Positions 44,879-53,624 of a stretch of 64,000 bases of DNA are shown here, piece by piece. The notes below the pieces were generated by a model. The model searched no databases and was not told the origin of the DNA. It saw only the letters and a program-made list of their open reading frames with translations. Position numbers and translations under genes: made by a program. Each line of letters opens with the position of its first letter. Position 1 is the first letter of the stretch. This stretch comes from Insulibacter thermoxylanivorax (GTDB taxonomy: Bacteria; Bacillota; Bacilli; Paenibacillales; DA-C8): the NCBI RefSeq assembly GCF_015472005.1, contig NZ_BMAQ01000002.1, positions 1-64,000 on the forward strand, read 5' to 3'.

Positions 44879-45854
44879 AAGGTTAGACATCCCCTTATCA
44901 GTCATTGATGAAGCGATGGCTGATGTCATCTTAAGTGATCCCGATCTTCCTTCTTCATCGATCATCCGCGACAGCGTGCTGCGTCTGATCGCCTCCGGCG
45001 GCAAGCGGCTGAGGCCAATGCTTGTGATCATCGGCGGACGGTTCGGCCGCAAGACGAAAGAGAGTAAGTTGCTGCGTACCGCTGTATTGATGGAGTACCT
45101 CCATATGGCCTCCCTCGTGCATGATGATATTATCGACGGTGCTCGTATGCGCCGCGGTGAAATCGCCCTGCACCGCAGAACGGGTGTCTATACGGCGGCT
45201 TTGATCGCGGATTATATGATCGCCCGCGCTCTGGAATGGACTCAGACGGCCTATGATGAAGACTCCGAGGATGAGCAGAGGTTATCCCATGAACTGGCCG
45301 CCCTGGCTTCCCAGCTGTGCCTCGGTGAATACCGCCAGATGCGGTGTGCCTTCGACTTCGACATCACGCTGCGTCTCTATGTGGCAAAGACGAGACAGAA
45401 GACGGCTATGCTGATGGCCTCTTGTCTGAAGGCAGGAGCGGAAGCGGCTCAGGCGGATGAACGCACCGCTGAGCTGCTGTATCGCATCGGCGATGCCCTT
45501 GGGATGGCCTTTCAGATTCAAGACGATATCCTGGACTTCGTGCAATCGGATGAGGCACTGGGTAAGCCGGCCGGCGCTGACTTGCGCAACGGCAATATCA
45601 CGCTGCCGGTGCTCTTGGCATTGCAGGATCCTGAGCTCGGGGATGCGATTCGCAGGCTGCATCCGCAGTCGCTGCAGAAGGAATTCGATGAAGTCATCAG
45701 CGCCATCGCAGCCAGCCCAGCGATCGAGAAGGCAATGCGGATTCGCGATCGCTATACGGAATATGCGGAGAGGTTGCTCCGCAAGCTGCATCATTTCCCG
45801 GCGCATGAGGATCTGACCGTGATGTTGCACGCTTTGTCGAATCGTTCAGCGTAG
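44865..45854 (+). CDS. dmkB: Polyprenyl diphosphate synthase, large subunit (DmkB-like)
   Basis: 329 residues from the ATG at 44865. Both Asp-rich motifs of trans-prenyltransferases are intact: LVHDDIIDGARMRRG and FQIQDDILDFVQSDEALGKP; GGKRLRPML near residue 50 binds the homoallylic substrate. It makes the side chain for the quinone assembled by the UbiA-type enzyme in this locus. Last gene of the EET cluster; a TAACGGAAC repeat gap follows and no clear terminator is seen. Confidence 0.92.
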   Translation: MKLHERLDIPLSVIDEAMADVILSDPDLPSSSIIRDSVLRLIASGGKRLRPMLVIIGGRFGRKTKESKLLRTAVLMEYLHMASLVHDDIIDGARMRRGEIALHRRTGVYTAALIADYMIARALEWTQTAYDEDSEDEQRLSHELAALASQLCLGEYRQMRCAFDFDITLRLYVAKTRQKTAMLMASCLKAGAEAAQADERTAELLYRIGDALGMAFQIQDDILDFVQSDEALGKPAGADLRNGNITLPVLLALQDPELGDAIRRLHPQSLQKEFDEVISAIAASPAIEKAMRIRDRYTEYAERLLRKLHHFPAHEDLTVMLHALSNRSA

Positions 45855-46253
45855 GTCCGGGGCTGGCGCATGAGCTGGGCTGGGTTTCAGCACATCTTAA
45901 CGGAACGACGATACGCTATTTTCCCCAACATTGCGTTTTTCGAGATCTAACGGAACGATGGTGCGTTATTTGCTGTTTATTGGGGGTTATCCCCTCTGAA
46001 ATCAGCAAATAGCGTACTGACGTTCCGTTAGATTTTTTTGCTCCTTTTTTCGTCAAAATAAGGGATTTCAGTTCCGTTAGAGCGGGAAGCAAGCGGCGCA
46101 GTTTACTCAAGTTCACGCGAATGCAGGCGCAAGGAGATCATCGGGCAATGAGAACATACGGCTTGCGGCCAATCACCATATGACGCTTAGAGAATATGGT
46201 GTTAAGAGGCCCAAAGTGTTCTAGAGGTGCATGGGAGAGGAGTCGGAACCATC
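45855..46253. other. Intergenic gap with TAACGGAAC repeat copy C
   Basis: About 400 bases without a gene. The repeat block at 45898-46079 fills the centre; the right end holds the leader of the glycosyltransferase gene. An ATG at 46227 is in frame with that gene but 46254 is preferred. Confidence 0.6.
45898..46079. repeat. TAACGGAAC dispersed palindromic repeat, copy C
   Basis: Four half-units in the order direct, direct, inverted, inverted: 45898-45922, 45948-45972, 46005-46030 and 46055-46079. The inner pair (TAACGGAACGATGGTGCGTT and its partner) can form a long stem closed by GGGGGTTATCCCC. This is the most regular copy in the window. Confidence 0.9.
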
Positions 46254-47339
46254 ATGAAGATCTTGATCACCTACTATATCCCGAGCGGCGGGGTGGAGAC
46301 ATTGAATCGTCAGCGGTATGCTGCCTTGTCGGCGCATGGGGTGGAGTGTCATTTTCTCTATCAGTGGCCCAGCGAGGATGGCGGAACGCCGCCCGGCGGG
46401 ATGATCCGCTATATCACCGACGAGGATGAGCAGCTGCGGCAGCTGCTTGCGGCCCATGCCTATGATGCGGTCATCGTGAATGCGAATTATCTGATGCTCG
46501 AACGCATCCGCCGCTGCGGATTCCAGGGACCGTTGGTCTTCGAATGTCAGGGGTTGGGAACGATCGAACAGACGATGGGAACGCTGCTGGAGGCGCTGCC
46601 CTTCATCCATTCCTGCTGCAATGCCGTGCTTTATCCGCGGACTCGGCATATGCAGCAACTGTTCCAAGACCTGTATCCGAACCTGCCACATTATTCCTTT
46701 CATAATTGTCTGAATACGAAGGAATTTACTTACCGCTCCCTGCCGCGGCTCAGCGAGCCGGTGATCGCCTGGGTCGGCCGGATCGAGAAGAACAAGAATT
46801 GGTCCGCATTTCTCCGCATGGCGCAAGTTTGGTTAAAGCAGCATCCCGCCGTGAAGATCTGGATGTTCGAGCATGCGCAGTTATATGAAGAAGACGAACG
46901 CGCGCGATTTGAAAAGGCTGTCGCTGCATATCCCTTCAACACCGGCCGCTTCGTGCGGCTGACGAATGTCCCGCATGCGGAGATGGCAAGCAGGTTCTCC
47001 TTGATCGGTGATTCCGGCGGCTTCCTCTGCTCGACGTCGCTCAATGAAGGATTCGGCTATGCCCTGCTGGAAGCGATGAGCTGCCGCTGCCCTGTGCTGG
47101 CCAGCGATTCCGACGGTCCCGCGAGTTTCATCATCCATGACCATACCGGCAAGCTGTATCCGGGACATGACGAGCAGGCCGGCATCCGCGAAGGGCTTAA
47201 ATACTTGCGCAAACCGAACAAACGGCAGAAGATCCGTCTGCAGGGTCAACGGTATGTGGAGAAGCATTTTTCTCCGGAGGTATATGCGAGGCACTTCAAG
47301 CAAATGCTGCGGCAGCTTGGGGCTGCGAAGCAGTTCTAA
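46254..47339 (+). CDS. Glycosyltransferase family 4
   Basis: 361 residues with GT-B layout: N-terminal acceptor domain (MKILITYYIPSGGVETLNRQ) and C-terminal nucleotide-sugar domain with the GT4 E-x7-E region (STSLNEGFGYALLEAMSCRCP). Cytoplasmic or peripheral. It converges on the minus-strand glycan cluster and overlaps the GT2 gene end by four bases (47336-47339). Likely builds a surface or spore glycan with the neighbouring enzymes. Confidence 0.88.
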   Translation: MKILITYYIPSGGVETLNRQRYAALSAHGVECHFLYQWPSEDGGTPPGGMIRYITDEDEQLRQLLAAHAYDAVIVNANYLMLERIRRCGFQGPLVFECQGLGTIEQTMGTLLEALPFIHSCCNAVLYPRTRHMQQLFQDLYPNLPHYSFHNCLNTKEFTYRSLPRLSEPVIAWVGRIEKNKNWSAFLRMAQVWLKQHPAVKIWMFEHAQLYEEDERARFEKAVAAYPFNTGRFVRLTNVPHAEMASRFSLIGDSGGFLCSTSLNEGFGYALLEAMSCRCPVLASDSDGPASFIIHDHTGKLYPGHDEQAGIREGLKYLRKPNKRQKIRLQGQRYVEKHFSPEVYARHFKQMLRQLGAAKQF

Positions 47340-48058
47340 TGCCCGATCCGCCGCAGAAACTCGAGCATCGGCTCCCGCCAGCGGGACTTCGTCACTTCCG
47401 TCTCCTGGAGGATGACCGGCAGATGCTTCTTCGTACCCATGGCGCTGTGCACGCGGTAGCGGATCAAGGACTCGGGCACATAATGGAAGTCGATGCCCGA
47501 TACGATGATGCGAAACCATAGATCATAATCATGGGTGTAAGGCAGCCCCTCATCGAACAGCCCGATCTTCTCGAGCAGGCTTTTGTGCATGACGACGGTG
47601 CAGCCGTTGACGGGATTGCCCTTGAGGAAGGTTCGGCAGAATTCAGGGTAGGAAGCAAACTTAAGCCCGGCACAGGCCTGCGTGACATTCCCATGTTCAT
47701 CGATGAGATCATAGTCGCTGTACGAGATGCGTGCATGACGCGGGATCATATAGGCGAGCTGCCGGGCGATTTTCCATGGATAAAAATAATCATCCGAACT
47801 CAGCCAAGCGATATAATCCCCCGTTGCCCTGCGAATGCCCGCATTGAGCGCACTCGCCGTTCCGCCGTTCTCCTTATGATAGACGCGGACCTGAGGATGA
47901 TGGAGATACGGTGTTAACAACTCTCCGTACTGCGGTGAACCGTCGTTGACGATGATCACTTCGATATTTGGATAGGTCTGCTGCAGCGCACTGTCCACAG
48001 CATGCTGCACATAGGGATCCGCATAGAAGGGAATGACGATCGACACCTTAGGAATCAT
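47336..48058 (-). CDS. Glycosyltransferase family 2
   Basis: 240 residues from the ATG at 48058 (GAGAGGAAG seven bases upstream). GT-A fold: VSIVIPFYADPYVQHAVDSA, nucleotide-binding IIVNDGSP, and the metal-binding region AWLSSDDYFYPWKI, in which the usual DxD reads SDD. C-terminal acid HDYDLWFRI is the typical catalytic ED/xYD region. It is the last gene of the minus-strand operon 47,336-52,125 and overlaps the upstream gene by 11 bases. Confidence 0.9.
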   Translation of the reverse strand: MIPKVSIVIPFYADPYVQHAVDSALQQTYPNIEVIIVNDGSPQYGELLTPYLHHPQVRVYHKENGGTASALNAGIRRATGDYIAWLSSDDYFYPWKIARQLAYMIPRHARISYSDYDLIDEHGNVTQACAGLKFASYPEFCRTFLKGNPVNGCTVVMHKSLLEKIGLFDEGLPYTHDYDLWFRIIVSGIDFHYVPESLIRYRVHSAMGTKKHLPVILQETEVTKSRWREPMLEFLRRIGH

Positions 48059-49010
48059 CAGCAACTTCCTCTCTGACAGGCTTGTTTTTGGTTTTTCCGG
48101 TCTCCTTAAGGCGGCTGCGTGCATCGTTTAAGATGTCCCGGATCGAACGATCGAAGGGAATCCTCGGACTCCAGCCGAGATCCACAAGCGGCTTTAGATC
48201 CAGCGGCTGCGGGTCGTCATCCCGCGGCGGGGACTGCAGATCGATATAGGGGAAATCCCGCCCCGCCGCTCGCCGGAAGCTGTCCAGCACTTCGCCGAGG
48301 GAGCGGGTCTCTGGTGAACCGATGGGGTACAAGCCGCCGGGAGTGCCGTGGAGCAGGAGTTTCTCATAGGCTTGAACTGCATCGCGTACGTCGAGGAAGT
48401 TGCGCTTCTCCGTTAAGGAAGAGAAGCGGAAAGGGGCGTCGCAAATCCCTTGTTCCCAGCGCGCGACATAATCCGCCAGAAGACCGCATATGCCGGCGGA
48501 AGCGCCGGGACCGATCAAATTGCTGGGTTCGGCGACGATGACGGGCAATCCGTAGAGATGGGACCAGGAGCGGGAGATCAGCGCTTGCACGGTCTTGCTG
48601 AGGGCGTAGGGATGATTTGGCTGCGGCGGATCTTCGCCGGGAGGGAAACTGTGGCTCGAGCCGGCAACCAAGATCCTCGGCTTCATCGGAGCTAACTCGA
48701 GCACCGCCGTCAGGAGGTGCAGCGTCCCGCGGATATTGCTCTCGAGACAGCTGAGCGGATCCTCCCATGACCTGGCTACATCATTTACACCGGCGAGATG
48801 CAGGATATAGTCGGGCTGAAGTTTCAGCACGATCTCCCTGAGCCGTTTTAGATCCAAGAGATCGCAGATGTGTCTCTGGTCAGCTTCAAGCGGCGCAGTC
48901 TGTTTGCTGCGAAGCAGCGCTGCAACACGCATGCCGCTCCGCCGGAAATGAGCACAGGCATGCCTTCCCGTGAAGCCGCCTGCTCCCGTGATGAGGATGA
49001 GCGGGTTCAT
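48048..49010 (-). CDS. NAD-dependent epimerase/dehydratase (extended SDR)
   Basis: 320 residues; ATG at 49010 overlaps the preceding stop (ATGA). Rossmann motif LILITGAGGFTGRH, active-site Tyr-Lys in HPYALSKTVQ, and VAGSSHSFPPGEDPP before it. Closest in style to GDP-6-deoxy-4-keto-D-mannose reductases (RMD) and UDP-glucose 4-epimerases. The exact sugar cannot be given by eye. Part of the glycan operon. Confidence 0.85.
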   Translation of the reverse strand: MNPLILITGAGGFTGRHACAHFRRSGMRVAALLRSKQTAPLEADQRHICDLLDLKRLREIVLKLQPDYILHLAGVNDVARSWEDPLSCLESNIRGTLHLLTAVLELAPMKPRILVAGSSHSFPPGEDPPQPNHPYALSKTVQALISRSWSHLYGLPVIVAEPSNLIGPGASAGICGLLADYVARWEQGICDAPFRFSSLTEKRNFLDVRDAVQAYEKLLLHGTPGGLYPIGSPETRSLGEVLDSFRRAAGRDFPYIDLQSPPRDDDPQPLDLKPLVDLGWSPRIPFDRSIRDILNDARSRLKETGKTKNKPVREEVADDS

Positions 49011-49984
49011 GACGAACCCATCCATTCGCGCAGTTCGCTCAGCATTTTCGGGTAATCCGGCACTTCCGCCCTGTAGTCCGTGCGCGTGCATGCCAGCGTT
49101 CGGTCCAAGATCGGCATATCCGCAGGGATCAGCCGAACATCGCGTTTATCGAACTGCTCAGCGATGAGCCCGAGCAGGTCGTGTTTGCTGATGCATGACG
49201 GTGCAGTGAGATGGTACAGCCCGCTGACCCCGCGGTGCAGCATGTCATCGATGGATTTGGCCAGCTGCAGCGTGGTGACCCCGTTCCACAGCACTCGCGT
49301 GTAGCCGTGCACGATGCCGTGCTGCTTCATGAACCAGCCGAATAAGCCGATCCCTTGGCTTCTAATCTCCGGTCCGATGATCGACGTGCGAATCGTCAGA
49401 TGCCGGGAATCCTTCACTTCTCCCGCGGCTTTGGTCCTCGCATAGACACTCGTGCCGTCCGGCATGTCTGTTTCCCGATAGCGTCCGTTTATCCCCCTGT
49501 CATCTGAATCATCGGTATCTCTGCGGCGATCGCCCTCTATGACACGCACCTTACGATCTGCTCCATCTGCTTTATTCACACCATTCACTTCATCCGCCTC
49601 ATCGACTGTTCCGGCAAATACACAGTCGGTGCTGATGTGCACCAGCTTGCCGCCGTCCCCGAGTTCGTCCAGCTTCCCGGCGATCCAATGCGGGAACCAA
49701 CCGTTGACGATCTCTGCGTGCCGCGGCATCGCTTCAGCATGCTGATTCAGGATACCGACGGCGTTGATGACAATATCGGGCCGCACCTCTTCCAGCAAGC
49801 GGTCGGCATCGCCCAGGTTGAGTGCATTCAGCACAAGGAATCTCTCTGAAGAAGAAGCCGGTGCCAGGGCTTCATCGGCTGGTTGGCGAATCGTATACAG
49901 CACTTCGCAGCCCGGTTTGGAGGCGAAATATCGTCTAAGCATATGCCCGGCCATCCCAACGCCGCCCAGGATCAGGATCTTCAT
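49007..49984 (-). CDS. dTDP-4-dehydrorhamnose reductase-like SDR (RmlD/WbvR type)
   Basis: 325 residues from the ATG at 49984 (GGGAGG eight bases upstream). Starts MKILILGGVGMAGHML; catalytic YARTKAAGE is present, and VINAVGILNQHAEAM is typical of RmlD-like reductases that act after a CapD/WbvB-type dehydratase. Between STDCVFAG and the catalytic Tyr lies an extra Asp/Arg/Asn-rich insertion of about 40-45 residues not usual in this family. Expected to reduce a 4-keto sugar. ATGA-type overlaps on both sides. Confidence 0.85.
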   Translation of the reverse strand: MKILILGGVGMAGHMLRRYFASKPGCEVLYTIRQPADEALAPASSSERFLVLNALNLGDADRLLEEVRPDIVINAVGILNQHAEAMPRHAEIVNGWFPHWIAGKLDELGDGGKLVHISTDCVFAGTVDEADEVNGVNKADGADRKVRVIEGDRRRDTDDSDDRGINGRYRETDMPDGTSVYARTKAAGEVKDSRHLTIRTSIIGPEIRSQGIGLFGWFMKQHGIVHGYTRVLWNGVTTLQLAKSIDDMLHRGVSGLYHLTAPSCISKHDLLGLIAEQFDKRDVRLIPADMPILDRTLACTRTDYRAEVPDYPKMLSELREWMGSS

Positions 49985-50967
49985 GACAAGAATCCTCCCT
50001 TGATGAGCATCCGGCGAATCTCTTCCCGCGACATCAGCGAATCCGCCGAACAATAGATCTCCTTCTCCACCGGCGGAAAGGCGCGGTAAGCTTCTCTTAA
50101 GCCCGGGATTTCCAGCGTCGGCAGGATCACGAGGTATTCTTCATCATAGACGACGGTGCTGTGGCTCTCATATTCTGAATAAAGGATCTCATGGATCTTC
50201 TCACCGGGGCGGACACCGAGTTCGCGAATGCGGTAATCCTTCACACCCATGTGCTCGGCGAGCACATCGGCCAGGTCGATGATCCGGCACGCGGACATGA
50301 CCATCACGAAGATCTCGCCGCCGATCGCTTCCTGCGATGCTTTGAACAGGAGTTTAATCGCATCTTCCAAGGTGAGGAAGAAACGCGTCATCTTCGCGTC
50401 GGTGATCCCGACTTCCCGTCGGATGCGAATCTGATTCATGAAGATGTGGATGACGCTTCCATTGGTACCGAGGACATTGCCGCCGCGCACGCAGACGAAC
50501 TTCGTATGATCCGACAGCGTATTGGCATGGACGATCAATTTCTCGCCGATGGACTTGGTCATGCCGTAGAAATTCGATGCGTTGGCCGCCTTATCCGTGG
50601 AGATATAGATCACTTTGGGAACGCGGTTCTCAATGGCGGCTTCGATGACATTGGCCGTACCCGTTACGTTGGTCTTCAGCGCTTCATAAGGCTGGTCCTC
50701 GCAGACGGGGACATGCTTCAATGCCGCCAGGTGATAGATATAGTCCATATCCGCGCAAGCCGTGGTGAGAGCGGCCTTGTCGCGGATATCACCGATGACA
50801 AAATGCAGTCTCGGATCATCATACTCGCGCTGCATCGCCACTTGGCTCGCTTCACTGCGCGAATAGATGACGATCTTCGCCGGGTTCTTCGTCAGCAGCT
50901 GGCGAACCAGCTCATGTCCCCATGAACCGGTGCCGCCGGTGATGAAGATCTTTTTGTTCTCGTACAT
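49981..50967 (-). CDS. UDP-N-acetylglucosamine 4,6-dehydratase (CapE/WbvB type)
   Basis: 328 residues, Polysacc_synt_2 SDR. Cofactor motif IFITGGTGSWGHELVRQLL, region HLAALKHVPVCEDQPYEALK, and active-site NFYGMTKSIGEKL. Members of this group convert UDP-GlcNAc to a 4-keto-6-deoxy sugar, with 5-epimerisation in the WbjB/CapE branch. The conserved C-terminal RELGVRPGEKIHEILYSEYE is intact. SD AAGGAGGTTAGAAG before the ATG. Next to a 2-epimerase and an RmlD-like reductase, it fits the UDP-L-QuiNAc or UDP-L-FucNAc pathway. Confidence 0.9.
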   Translation of the reverse strand: MYENKKIFITGGTGSWGHELVRQLLTKNPAKIVIYSRSEASQVAMQREYDDPRLHFVIGDIRDKAALTTACADMDYIYHLAALKHVPVCEDQPYEALKTNVTGTANVIEAAIENRVPKVIYISTDKAANASNFYGMTKSIGEKLIVHANTLSDHTKFVCVRGGNVLGTNGSVIHIFMNQIRIRREVGITDAKMTRFFLTLEDAIKLLFKASQEAIGGEIFVMVMSACRIIDLADVLAEHMGVKDYRIRELGVRPGEKIHEILYSEYESHSTVVYDEEYLVILPTLEIPGLREAYRAFPPVEKEIYCSADSLMSREEIRRMLIKGGFLS

Positions 50968-51036
50968 CTTCTAACCTCCTTAGGCGTCTCTTAACATAAC
51001 CAGCGGCGTAAGTCCGCGTTCCTGACCCTCCGCCGC

Positions 51037-52125
51037 TTACCTTGTCGGGATGCGGCCCTGCAGGAACTTGACGACGGTATCCGAGACAGCCGGCTCCAGA
51101 TACCCGTCCGGATGGCTCCAATTCCTGTCCGAGGCCAGCTGGATCGCCGCTGCTCGCCGGATGCTCTCCGCATCGATCCCGGACACGATGTTGCTGCCGC
51201 AGTCCACCGTCTCCGGCCGCTCCGTGGTCATCCGTACCGTAACGGCCGGGACGCGGAAGATGCAGCATTCTTCCTGCACGGTGCCGCTGTCGGTCAACAC
51301 GCAAGCGGCATGTTTCTCAAGCTTCACAAAATCAAAAAAACCAAAGGGCTCATACAGTTCAATTAAGGGGTGGAGGTCATCGGTCATATGGCGGATCTTC
51401 GAACGGGTGCGCGGATGGAGGCTGGTGATCATACGCAAGCCGAAGCTCTCGGCAACCAGATTCAACCCGCGGACAATCTCCAGCAAACTTTCCTCATGGT
51501 CGACATTCTCGGCGCGGTGGATCGTGACCACCATGTATTCGCCTTCCCGCAGGGAGAGGAGGTCGAGGATCTCGCTGCCTTCGATCTGTGTTCCATACGC
51601 CTGCAGCACCTCATAGATCGGATTGCCGGTCAGCACGATGCGGTCCGCGGGAACGCCTTCGCGCAGCAGGTTCCTTTGGCTTTGCGGGGTATAGGGCATA
51701 TTAATGGTTGAAACAGCATCGATCGCCCGCCGGTTGATCTCTTCGGGAACGCGGCTGTCATAGCAGCGATTGCCCGCCTCCATATGCACCGCAGGCACAC
51801 CCATGCGTTCGGCGAGGAGCGCGGACAGGGCGCTGTTGGTATCGCCGAGCACGAGCAGCCGATCCGGCCGTTCCCTAGCGATGAGCTGCTCCAGCTGTGT
51901 GAAGAGGACTGCAAGCTGCCCGCCTAAGGAGCGCTGCTGGTCACTGAGGATATAGTCGGGGCTGCGGATGCCTAGATCGCGGAAGAAGATGCTGGAGAGA
52001 CGGTCGCTGAAGTTCTGTCCGGTATGCACCAGGATATGCTGATCGGCATATCGGTCGAGCTTATGGATGATCAAACTCAGGCGGATGATCTCGGGTCTCG
52101 TTCCGACAACGGTTAAGATCTTCAC
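51037..52125 (-). CDS. Non-hydrolysing UDP-N-acetylglucosamine 2-epimerase (WecB/CapG/WbvD type)
   Basis: 362 residues from a GTG at 52125. Family marks: ILTVVGTRPEIIRLS, VLGDTNSALSALLAERMGVPAVHMEAGNR, LLTDSGTVQEE-like VLTDSGTVQEECCIFRVPAV, and the substrate-binding PEEINRRAIDAVS. In the CapE/F/G and WbvB/R/D pathways this enzyme performs the final C2 inversion; alternatively it could make UDP-ManNAc. First gene of the five-gene operon. Confidence 0.92.
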   Translation of the reverse strand: MKILTVVGTRPEIIRLSLIIHKLDRYADQHILVHTGQNFSDRLSSIFFRDLGIRSPDYILSDQQRSLGGQLAVLFTQLEQLIARERPDRLLVLGDTNSALSALLAERMGVPAVHMEAGNRCYDSRVPEEINRRAIDAVSTINMPYTPQSQRNLLREGVPADRIVLTGNPIYEVLQAYGTQIEGSEILDLLSLREGEYMVVTIHRAENVDHEESLLEIVRGLNLVAESFGLRMITSLHPRTRSKIRHMTDDLHPLIELYEPFGFFDFVKLEKHAACVLTDSGTVQEECCIFRVPAVTVRMTTERPETVDCGSNIVSGIDAESIRRAAAIQLASDRNWSHPDGYLEPAVSDTVVKFLQGRIPTR

Positions 52126-52223
52126 GGTCTATCTCTTCACCGCCTTTGCACATATTAATAACTAGACATGTTCTTCATTGATGGGATGTCCGGTCATCTC
52201 AATGGATGAACAGGCCGCTCATC

Positions 52224-53624
52224 TCAATAGATGGGCATTCCAGTCGGCCAAGCTTGCAGCAAAGTCTCATCGAGGATCTGGACATCGCGCCACGAGAAGC
52301 CGTGTCCGTGGAAGGCGCCTTCGCTTGCGAGGGGTCGTTTGCTGCCGCCTTGCAGGAGGAAAACCGCTGGTGTGTGAACGCCCTTCACCAGCATGCCGTC
52401 GGAGAAGACAGCGCGCACATGCGCATGATGCTGCACCAGCGCCGCCGCGCTCGGTTCGATTGCGGACAGCAGCTGTTTGAGCCGCCGGCGATAGGTTTCG
52501 ATGCCGTAGACCTCCTGGATCGCCCTTTGCACTTCTTCGCCCATCGCAAGACATGCTCTGCGGTCGCGGAGCAGCTCTGCCGCAAGTGCCGTCAGCGAGT
52601 CGATATCGCCGCGCGGCACCAGCCACTGGCTCTTCCCGACGTTCGTCAGCATCTCCTCTAATCCGCCGGAGCGATAAGCGATCACCGGTTTGCCGAAGAT
52701 CATGCCTTCCATGGCCGTCATCCCGAAGCCTTCCGGGACCATGCTGGGGACAACGAGCAGGTCTAGTGCAGGATAGATCGCTTCGATCGAGGTGTGAAAG
52801 GGAATCATTTTGAAGCGGGAGGCGAAGCCGGAGCTGTGAATGTAGGCAACGGCATGATCGTAATATGCTTGTTCCGTCGGATTGCCGACGATCATATATT
52901 GAATGTGCGGATGAGTATGGCATAAGCGAACGGCCATCTCCACGAAATGGTCGAAGCCTTTGTGAAGAGCGATATCGGAGACGACGTAGCCGGCGCACAG
53001 TTCCTGCCGGCCGATGCCATAGGTGAGGCGCATCTTGTGGCGCTGCGTCGGCCAGGTATCGGGACGCAGTTGGTCGGGATGCCATGACGGGGGAAGCAGC
53101 ATCGTCTGCGCAGCGAATCCGTCCCGCCGAAAGGGCGCAAGAGCCGTTTCGGAGATGCCGACGATCCACCTGGCACAGCTTGCGATGAGCTGCGTGGCAT
53201 GAGGGGAATACGGGCCGTCCTGCATCATTTCGGTGATCGTCCACATCACGGGGATGCCCAGCTGTGATGCGGCCATAGCGGGCAGGGGATTCACGCAGGT
53301 ATTCACGCCTACGATGTCGGGCCGATGCATGTGAATGAGATTCATCAGCGCACTCAGCTGCTGCGGCTGCCGGAAGTGTTGGAGCTGCTCGACAAAGGAA
53401 GGACCGGGATTCCACATCTCCCATAGCAGGGGATAGGGGTGGACGATGACTTCAACGCCTAGACTGCGGGCTCTGGCAGCCAGCATGCCCTCATTCGGCA
53501 CGACAAGCAGAGTGCGGTGATAGGGGACAAGCTCGCGCAGCATGAAGTGCAGCAGTTTCTCAGCTCCGGTCATATGATTGGGATTGCAGATATGGGAGAA
53601 CAGCATCAGCGTTCTGGCAGTCAC
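52224..53624 (-). CDS. Glycosyltransferase family 4 with C-terminal accessory domain
   Basis: 466 residues from the GTG at 53624 (GGAGG eight bases upstream). The GT-B core covers about 1-395 with MVPEGFGMTAMEGMIFGKPV in the donor domain. The last 60 residues (VKGVHTPAVFLLQGGSKRPL, WRDVQILDETLLQAWPTGMP) form a separate small beta module that I recall recurring at the ends of Paenibacillus glycosyltransferases and surface proteins. Acceptor and sugar unknown. About 98 bases separate it from the epimerase gene; it may be the first gene of the same minus-strand transcript. Confidence 0.88.
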   Translation of the reverse strand: MTARTLMLFSHICNPNHMTGAEKLLHFMLRELVPYHRTLLVVPNEGMLAARARSLGVEVIVHPYPLLWEMWNPGPSFVEQLQHFRQPQQLSALMNLIHMHRPDIVGVNTCVNPLPAMAASQLGIPVMWTITEMMQDGPYSPHATQLIASCARWIVGISETALAPFRRDGFAAQTMLLPPSWHPDQLRPDTWPTQRHKMRLTYGIGRQELCAGYVVSDIALHKGFDHFVEMAVRLCHTHPHIQYMIVGNPTEQAYYDHAVAYIHSSGFASRFKMIPFHTSIEAIYPALDLLVVPSMVPEGFGMTAMEGMIFGKPVIAYRSGGLEEMLTNVGKSQWLVPRGDIDSLTALAAELLRDRRACLAMGEEVQRAIQEVYGIETYRRRLKQLLSAIEPSAAALVQHHAHVRAVFSDGMLVKGVHTPAVFLLQGGSKRPLASEGAFHGHGFSWRDVQILDETLLQAWPTGMPIY

